Assembly: GCA_963565915.1 (NCBI GenBank)
Contig: OY751487.1
Location: 5,146,001 to 5,210,000, forward strand
DNA from: Entoloma clypeatum
Lineage: Eukaryota > Basidiomycota > Agaricomycetes > Agaricales > Entolomataceae
DNA: 64,000 nucleotides
Reading direction: 5' to 3'
Below the pieces are notes generated by a model. It was not told the DNA's origin. It did not search any database and was given only the letters and a program-made list of their open reading frames with translations. The stretch's first letter is position 1. Each line of letters begins with the position of its first letter. Of this stretch, positions 57,732 through 64,000 are shown piece by piece. A program made the translations under genes and the position numbers.

Positions 57732-57739
57732 GGTAAATG

Positions 57740-59040
57740 CAGAAATGAAAAACGTACCTGTACATTTGAAGAATCAACGTTCAACGTTCAACAGCCAGGA
57801 GATCCTGTGTTCCACCCCCGCCTTTGCAGCGCCACAGTATCTGCGGTGCCCAGCGACGCTCCGGCAGGTGAGAAGCGTACACCAACACCTGAGCTGTCGA
57901 GCTGCCATCTCAATCATTTGCGTTGACCATCGCTTTCGATTTCTGGCACCCCGGCGTGTAAGACAGCCCTCTCTCTGCGACCATTGACAGCGTTCCAGAG
58001 GGGTGACGCTGCGATTCGCCTGAAATGGGAAGGAGAAAACGTGTTCTGGACTTTAGCTCCGAACTCCGCCAGTGAGTACCCTGAAATTTGCCATCACCCA
58101 ACTGGCACCCGTCTTGGAGTCTGGACTACAGTAAGTAGTCGACTGGGACCCTACTCAGATTCAGATCCTTTGCTTCAGTTGACCCCGTTGCAATGACTCC
58201 TCCATGCCCTTTTCCGCTCTGGCTTCACTCAGCTGTTCGGGTCTCATGGTTTGTCATTGCTCCGGATGGCCTAGCTGCAACTCATGATTAACTCGCCGTC
58301 GCAGCCTTCATGCACAGGAGACCGCCTGGCTTGTTATCTGTTCTACTGCTTACACACAGCCAAGCACGGGATCTTTCCTTTGCGCTCACACCGCCATCAG
58401 GTTCAGCCTTATCGTTGGAGGTTTGGTTCTTAACAACTTCCTCACGACCCTTACCCTTTCATCTCCAGCCAGTGCCCAAAGGGAGTGCAGATGCTATGTA
58501 GCATGCTCGACCTTTGTGAACATAAAGAGGTGAGACTCACTCTCCATTTCTAATACTCCACCCAGGGAACAACAACTCCCGAGTCATCCCTTTCAATCTT
58601 CAAGGAGATGAGACCGCTCGGTCCTCGTCATCCAGTCACTGATAGATGTATCAAACGGATCGTCTGAAAAAGCCTTGTTCTTGACAGGGTTTTCGGCGGT
58701 TTCCGTTCCCTCGCACCGCTGTCAGGCCCGCTGCTTATATTCTGGTGCCTTTGGATGTTTCCATCTCTGCCGTCTTGCGTCACGACCCTGATCCTTTGAA
58801 TACAATAAGTACTAGTGCATCCTCCTCATGTTGTCGAGTGGCCAATGCGCTGAAGTAGGCTGGGCAGTGCCGCATACACGAGGCATCTCACAAGACCAGG
58901 CAGATGACGTGGGAATGCGGGATCGTGCCTGTTACTATATATCGCTGATCCTCCATGGTCTTCTTCGCCTCTCAACTTTTCTTGACATCCCCTATCCCCC
59001 TTGCTTGACCCTCGACATCGTTCATCGACTTTCCAACGCT
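57740..59040. other. Intergenic region before the repeat-protein gene
   Basis: No gene is recognised. A TATATA motif near 58937 and a C/T-rich leader directly before 59041 look like the core promoter and 5' UTR of the next gene. Confidence 0.4.
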
Positions 59041-60375
59041 ATGCCTTTCTTCGAGAATGCACACATCGAGAACATGAGTAACAACAGCTTCGACGAAATT
59101 CATGGCGATCAAAACGTATACAACGGGCCCGTCAACAATCAGGACTCGTTCAACCAGACGTATCACACGGCGGAGAATGTGCACAACAACTCATCCAGGA
59201 TGCAGAGAGGTAACCTCCTGCCTTCCAGCGCTGAGCTGCAACATGACTTCGATTTTCCATAGGCGCCAGAGGATCCCGTGGGCGCCGGGCGACAAACCAG
59301 GATACCCCAAGGCAACAAAACCCGCGTACGCTACACTTTCATCTACTTCCACGATGCAAGAACAAGGGCTGAACCTTTGACAGATACCCAGAACTACACT
59401 CCCACAGCCCCCGGAGGACAACACCGCCAGAACACCGCCCCTCCGGCGCTCATGTCTTCCGCACTGCCCGCAAACCAAAGGCGGAGAAACACCAAGACCC
59501 CCGCCTCGAACCCGCAGAGTCGTGGTGGATATCCCTCGCACGATGACTCCTCGTCCAGAAGAGACACCTCAGTCGCGGATCGCTTGCAACAGGCGAAACC
59601 TCGAGTTGCGTCGCCCACGGGACGCTTCCAACCCCCGACGGAATCCTATTCGGACGCCTCTGACGACGATAGAGAGGAAGAATGCGAGGAGATCCCGAAC
59701 ACAATCGTATCCCCAACTCTTCCTATCTCTACCTCTCCGCCACGTTCCAACTCTCCTGCTCATTCTCCTGCAAGAACAAGGACTGAATACCTGTCTGATA
59801 CCCAGCCGAACTACGCTCCCACAGCCTCTGGAGGACAACACCGCCAAAACACCGCCCCTCCGGCGCTCATGTCCTCCACACTGCCCGCAAACCAAAGGCG
59901 GAGAAACACCAAGACCACCGCCTCGAACCCGCAGGGTCGTGGTGGATACCCCTTGCGCGACGAACCCTTGTCCAGAAGAGACACCTCAGTCGCAGATCGC
60001 TTGCAGCAGGCGAACCTGCGACTCGCACCGCCGACAACACACTTCCAACACTCGACGGGATCTCATTCGGACGTCTCTGCCCACAATAGCGAAGAAGAAC
60101 TCGAGGAGATACCGAACATTGTCATATCCCCAACTCCTCCTCTCTCTCCCTCTCCGCCGCGTTCCAACCCCCCTACTCCTTCCCCTGCCGCGACCTCGCT
60201 CACTTTGTCGACTGCCGATTTGGGTCGGCCGTCTACGTCCGGTTCCAGTGCCGGCGCCAGCTGGGAGGCGCCGGCCAAGCCTCGGGGCACTCGGCGTAAA
60301 CTGAAAGATGGGCTTCGCCGCGTTAGGGACGTCGTGCTTCCGTGGAGGAAGTCGAAGACAGAAATGCTTAAATAA
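59041..60375 (+). CDS. Low-complexity protein with an N-terminal amphipathic motif and a 138-residue internal duplication
   Basis: Three exons (59041-59209, 59263-59325, 59384-60375) give an exact 407-residue frame. The N-terminus MPFFENAHIENMSNNSFDEI followed by HGDQNVYN fits a motif seen at the start of many agaricomycete proteins (F-x-x-A....I....F..I-x-G-D-x-N). The rest is disordered: two copies of a 138-residue unit containing GGQHRQNTAPPALMSS, LPANQRRRNTK and SRRDTSVADRLQQA, each ending acidic (EEIPN) and then Ser/Pro-rich. The basic C-terminus has RRVRDVVLPWRKSK. Function unknown. The exon structure is inferred from phase and splice signals. Upstream in-frame codons exist, but a C/T-rich leader favours 59041. 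Confidence 0.7.
59356..60183 (+). repeat. Tandem 414-bp duplication inside the gene at 59041-60375
   Basis: Unit 1 is 59356-59769, unit 2 is 59770-60183. Both begin GCAAGAACAAGG. Unit length is a multiple of three, so frame is kept. Unit 1 starts inside predicted intron 2; the matching stretch in unit 2 is coding. Confidence 0.8.
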
Positions 60376-60746
60376 TGCTGGTGAGTGCATTAGTTGTTAC
60401 CTTTATCATTCGCCAATGACCCACCTAGTATTTTCGACCACAGGTTCGGGACCAACTACTGCTCGGAGATAGACTCCCTTGTATAGACTCAGACTCGCGC
60501 TAATAGGGCATTTCGGCGAAGAACTTATCATTATATGATATCTAATCACTCGTCGTCACCACAGAAGCCTCCCTCCTTCTACTTACTCCCTCCCATGTCG
60601 GACTTAAGTATTGTCTCTGTAATTGGAACCCGTAGACCATATAGGGATTCTAGAGCATCGACTTCAATCGTTCCATCGTTACCTGGGCTATGTGTGTGTT
60701 CTTCAAGTTCGCCAATCACGAAAAAGCGGGTACTTCAAGAGCTTAA

Positions 60747-60817
60747 GGACTTGGCCCTGAATTGAACAGAGATCTCCGACCCGAGTATGCTCTCAATTCC
60801 GGTTACACGACCAAATC
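60747..60817 (-). other. tRNA-like sequence (degenerate)
   Basis: Acceptor GATTTGG/CCAAGTC pairs, and a T arm CTCTG-TTCAATT-CAGGG follows AGAT, but the D and anticodon arms do not fold. It resembles a shortened copy of the sequence at 60956-61059. Confidence 0.45.
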
Positions 60818-60955
60818 TTATCCTGTAGCGGCTCAGCATGAAGGTTCGCAAAATTCAGCGCGATATAACCAACATTGATATACCGTGAAACCATCTTGCT
60901 TTGGGGAGTCCAATACGATCTAAAAAGAATTTGGTGTTTACCAAACTAGACGAAG

Positions 60956-61059
60956 CGACCTGGCTCTGATTCGAACAGAGATCTCCCGAGTACCAAACTT
61001 ATATTCGAATCTCCAGAGCGAGAAAGGGTTCGGGTGTGTTGCCGTTACACCACCAGGTC
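60956..61059 (-). other. tRNA-like gene with a ~34-nt insertion in the anticodon loop
   Basis: Acceptor GACCTGG/CCAGGTC, D arm GTGT/ACAC, stem CCCGA/TCGGG and T arm CTCTG-TTCGAAT-CAGAG all pair. The loop, however, starts ACCC, without the invariant U33, so no anticodon can be assigned. It may be a tRNA pseudogene or a tRNA with an unusual intron. Confidence 0.5.
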
Positions 61060-62452
61060 CCCTTCAGTTAAATGCGCAGGTATCGATACATCATACAGGC
61101 AGTGCCACAAATTGATCGATCCAGTCATCCTATGAATGTCCACGCGATGTCGAGGGCTGTCGAGTTGCAAAAAACAAAGTTCGACGCTTGATATTCAAGC
61201 TTCAAGCGCTAATTCTCTGAAGCTAGAAAAGGTGATCTCGCGCGGCAATGCAATGCGAAGGCTTGACCCACCGTCACTGGTCGCCGGGTGGCAGGGTGGT
61301 CATGTTCAGTACCTTTGGAGAACTTGAAAGGTCTAATCAGCAACCAACTTGGGGCACCATGGCTTGCGGAAAAAGAAACTGGTTGGGTCCTTACGCGCGT
61401 ATGCCCTTGATCTTCGGATCCAGGCTTCGTCGAGAAGGTCGAATTTGCACATTCCCAACATATTTCCACAAGGAAAGTCTTCAATCGATACATACCTACG
61501 TCTTTTCGGTGTAAGGATCGTATAATGCCTTCCTGCCAGTGCCGTATTGTGATGCACAGTATCTGTCAGAATAGCGGTGAGCCCGAGTTCAAGAAAAAGG
61601 GGGAGACTCTGCAGAACTCCAATATGAATGCGCTCGCCGCAGGTAACGCCTGGGCTCTGAATTGAACGGGGATGCTGCTTGTGCTGCCGTTACACAATCC
61701 AGCCTTGTGTATCGTATCTGTATCGCGATTATGGTGCTAAGGGGGTGACCCCTTCTTTATATATCCCGGTGGGAGGCGTACATGTAGGTCTTCGTCGAAA
61801 GATGGAATATTCATATGCCCACTCTAGGGTCACGCGTCATCAGCCAGAACATTGAGTGGGTGTACACGACGTTCCAGCTTCAAAAGGCTACAGGGTTGAG
61901 AAACCCGACGCGCAAAAAGCCATGCGGAGAGAGGGAGAATATCAGCATATGATCAAACACTGCCCACACACGAAAAAGAATAGAACCGAATTTAGTTGTA
62001 ATGGCATAGCATAGTATGCCAGTACCACGAAAGAGATCTACAGCTCCACCCTCATCGTCGACTCAGCTTTACAATTGCCAGTGTGTAGGCGATGGAAGAT
62101 TTTTCGGCTGTTCATCGGTTGATCTGGGGGCATCAGCGAGTTCGACGAGGAGCAGGTGTCCGTACTTCTGGTCCACCAATGACCCCTCTTCTTGCATTTC
62201 GATAACTGGTTCAGCCGCCTGGTCCCGGATTGCCTTGTGTGGGTCAAATGAATTGGCGAATACTTCGGGCTGTTTACGCGACTTTGTTTGCTGCGGTGGC
62301 AAGCGGTGGCCCATGCATCATGTCCATCATGCATCATCTTTGGTACGTTCGTGCCTTGAACATGCACCGGCTAAACCCACTGCCTTCACCCTCCCTTCGA
62401 ACGCCCAACATCCACCTCACAACCTCCTGCTTTTCATCCCCACATCCTCAAG
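61060..62452. other. Intergenic region with a third tRNA-like fragment
   Basis: No protein gene recognised. A short tRNA-like fragment lies at 61648-61704 (minus): D-arm-like TGTAACGGCAGCACA, then a T-arm-like CCCCG-TTCAATT-CAGAG and CCCAGGC, without an anticodon arm. The last 100 bp are the syntaxin promoter. Confidence 0.4.
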
Positions 62453-63910
62453 ATGGCAAGAGACAGTCTAGCACCGATCCGAGTGCGTGTAACCCCTGCC
62501 ATTCGGCATGATTTCACAGTCGAAACATCTCTTCTATCAGGGCCAACAACCGAGCAGCGACGCAACACCGTACGTCTGCCCACGATTTTTCGCAGATGTA
62601 GACCATCGTATTTGACTCCCTACATCGTTCAGTAACTCCTACCCAATGCCGATATCGGCTGGGGGACCCTCCACTCGCGGGGCGCATCCCTCCGCCCACA
62701 GGGACGAACGTGTGTACGAGATGGCGGATATTAGCAACAGCACAACACAGCTCGCGCCGAACGGCGATTCCATGACCGCGTTTTATGCAGAGGTGAGCCC
62801 TTGCCGCCTCCATTTTCCTCAGCTACGCTCACCTTTTGTTCTGAACAGATTTCATCTTTGCAAGAGAACATCCGGACTTTCAACGACAACGTATCTCGTA
62901 TCGGCGACCTCCGTTCACGCTCCCTCAACAGCATCGACAATGCTGCTGCCCAACGAAACGCAGCCCAGCTCGAGGAGATCTCAGAAGATACAAGCGCCCT
63001 CAGCATCATGCTCAAGCGCCGCATCAAGGACTTGGAGAGGCAGGGAGGGTCCGGACGGGACGGGCAGATCCGCAGACAGCAGGTCTGTATTCAAGCCTCC
63101 CTTCAACTGAAGGATGTATTGTTAAGCTGAACGGCCTGTCAGACTGCGTTGGTGAAATCCAAATTCGTGGAGGCTATCCAGAATTACCAGACCGTTGAAC
63201 AGCAGTACCGCGGCAAGTACCGGGAAAAGGTGGGGAAGCAATACAAGATCGGTGCGTCGCTCAGTTGGGATCCATCTCGAGGATACACATCTTACTCAAT
63301 CTAGTCAAACCCGATGCAACGCCGGAAGAAGTCAAGGCAGTCGTCGACGGGGACCAAACCGGCCAGATCTTCACCCAGGCGGTGCTGTACCTTTCGCTGC
63401 TTTCTGCTTTTTAACATCTCATGGTAAGTATTCAGCTTATGAATTCCAGCCGCTATGGCGAATCAAGAGCTGCATATCGCGAGGTCCAAGAACGACATCA
63501 GGACATCAAGCGTATAGAAAGGACTTTGGAGGACCTCGCGCATCTGTTCAACGACGTCGGTCTCCTTTCGTACCCCTTCACGTCCAGGTTAACCTCATTA
63601 TTTCCCTCTTCAGATGAGCGTCCTCGTCGAACAACAGGACGAGACGATAAACACTATCGAATCGCAGGCAGCGACCGTTGTCAACGACACCGAAACAGCG
63701 TATGTGTTTGTATTGTTTTCCTTGAATGTAGACTCACGATCGCAATCATGATGCAGGCTAGGATACACCAAGAAAGCCGTCGTCTCAGCGGAAGCCGCTC
63801 GGAGGAAGCGCCGAATGTGTTTCTTCATCATCCTCGCGGTCCTGCTGGTTGTTGGTGCCGTCGTCGGTATTGGGGTATGGAAATATATCGTGGACCACCA
63901 GAAGAAATAG
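62453..63910 (+). CDS. SSO1: Plasma-membrane syntaxin (Sso-type Qa-SNARE)
   Basis: A multi-exon gene of about 330 residues. The first exon MARDSLAPIR is short; two further exons lead into YEMADISN. Then come the Habc helices (FYAEISSLQENIRTFNDNVS, RIGDLRSRSLNSID, VKSKFVEAIQNYQTVEQQYR), a linker, the SNARE motif (MSVLVEQQDETINTIESQAA, layer-0 Gln in EQQ), a basic juxtamembrane RRKRR and a C-terminal anchor (FFIILAVLLVVGAVVGIGVW). The pair GYTKKAVVSA matches Sso1/Sso2 GHTDKAVKSA. It is the exocytic t-SNARE that pairs with Sec9 and Snc. It ends at 63910 with KK. The paralogue name (SSO1 or SSO2) cannot be decided. Confidence 0.92.
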
Positions 63911-64000
63911 TTCGATCTGCTGCCAGCGGGTCGGCTGTTTCGATGAACTTGTCGCGTTGTACCTACCTGACGAGTATGCAGGCTCCTAAACCATCCCCTC

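Overview
The window reads as nuclear DNA of a mushroom-forming basidiomycete (Agaricomycetes). Genes are split by many 50-70 nt introns. Several genes belong to agaricomycete-expanded families: DUF6534 membrane proteins, an HGS-type kinase-like family, an ABC half-transporter with its own ATPase, and a DUF6914-like protein. Intron-bearing tRNA genes and a Ty1/copia element complete the picture. The species cannot be named from sequence alone. No prokaryotic features are present.

Layout. 0.4-13.5 kb is gene-dense: a kinase-like protein, the ubiquilin DSK2, tRNA-Gly, an ABC half-transporter, an F-box/LRR protein, tRNA-Val and a second copy of the kinase-like gene on the other strand. 13.5-26.2 kb holds one gene, a bHLH transcription factor, between two gene-free blocks of about 5-6 kb full of A/T and G/C homopolymers. 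26.2-40 kb has a seven-helix DUF6534 gene, a locally duplicated small gene, the two-component/HSF regulator SKN7, a broken MFS transporter and a second DUF6534 gene interrupted by a 119-bp MITE. 41-48 kb holds housekeeping and metabolic genes: AP endonuclease APN1, a DUF6914-like protein, an APH-type phosphotransferase and a nitronate monooxygenase. 49.7-56.9 kb is a full-length but defective copia element with 5-bp target duplications. It carries a second terminal-inverted-repeat element and a 20-bp minisatellite in its leader. 57-64 kb has a hAT-like MITE, a repeat-containing protein gene, a cluster of tRNA-like sequences and a plasma-membrane syntaxin.

There is no pathway-like cluster. SKN7 (stress/osmosensing), DSK2 (ubiquitin shuttle), APN1 (base excision repair) and SSO (exocytosis) are single conserved genes. 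The most interesting signal is mobile DNA. Two elements of different size share termini starting CATCAG, GCTA/TAGC-rich subterminal repeats and an apparent 2-bp TC target duplication. One destroyed the last helix of a membrane-protein gene; the other sits between the primer-binding site and gag of the copia element and carries the minisatellite. Several gene models here (hidden exons, 14-nt microexons, GC-AG introns) were rebuilt by hand from reading frame, splice signals and paralogue comparison.
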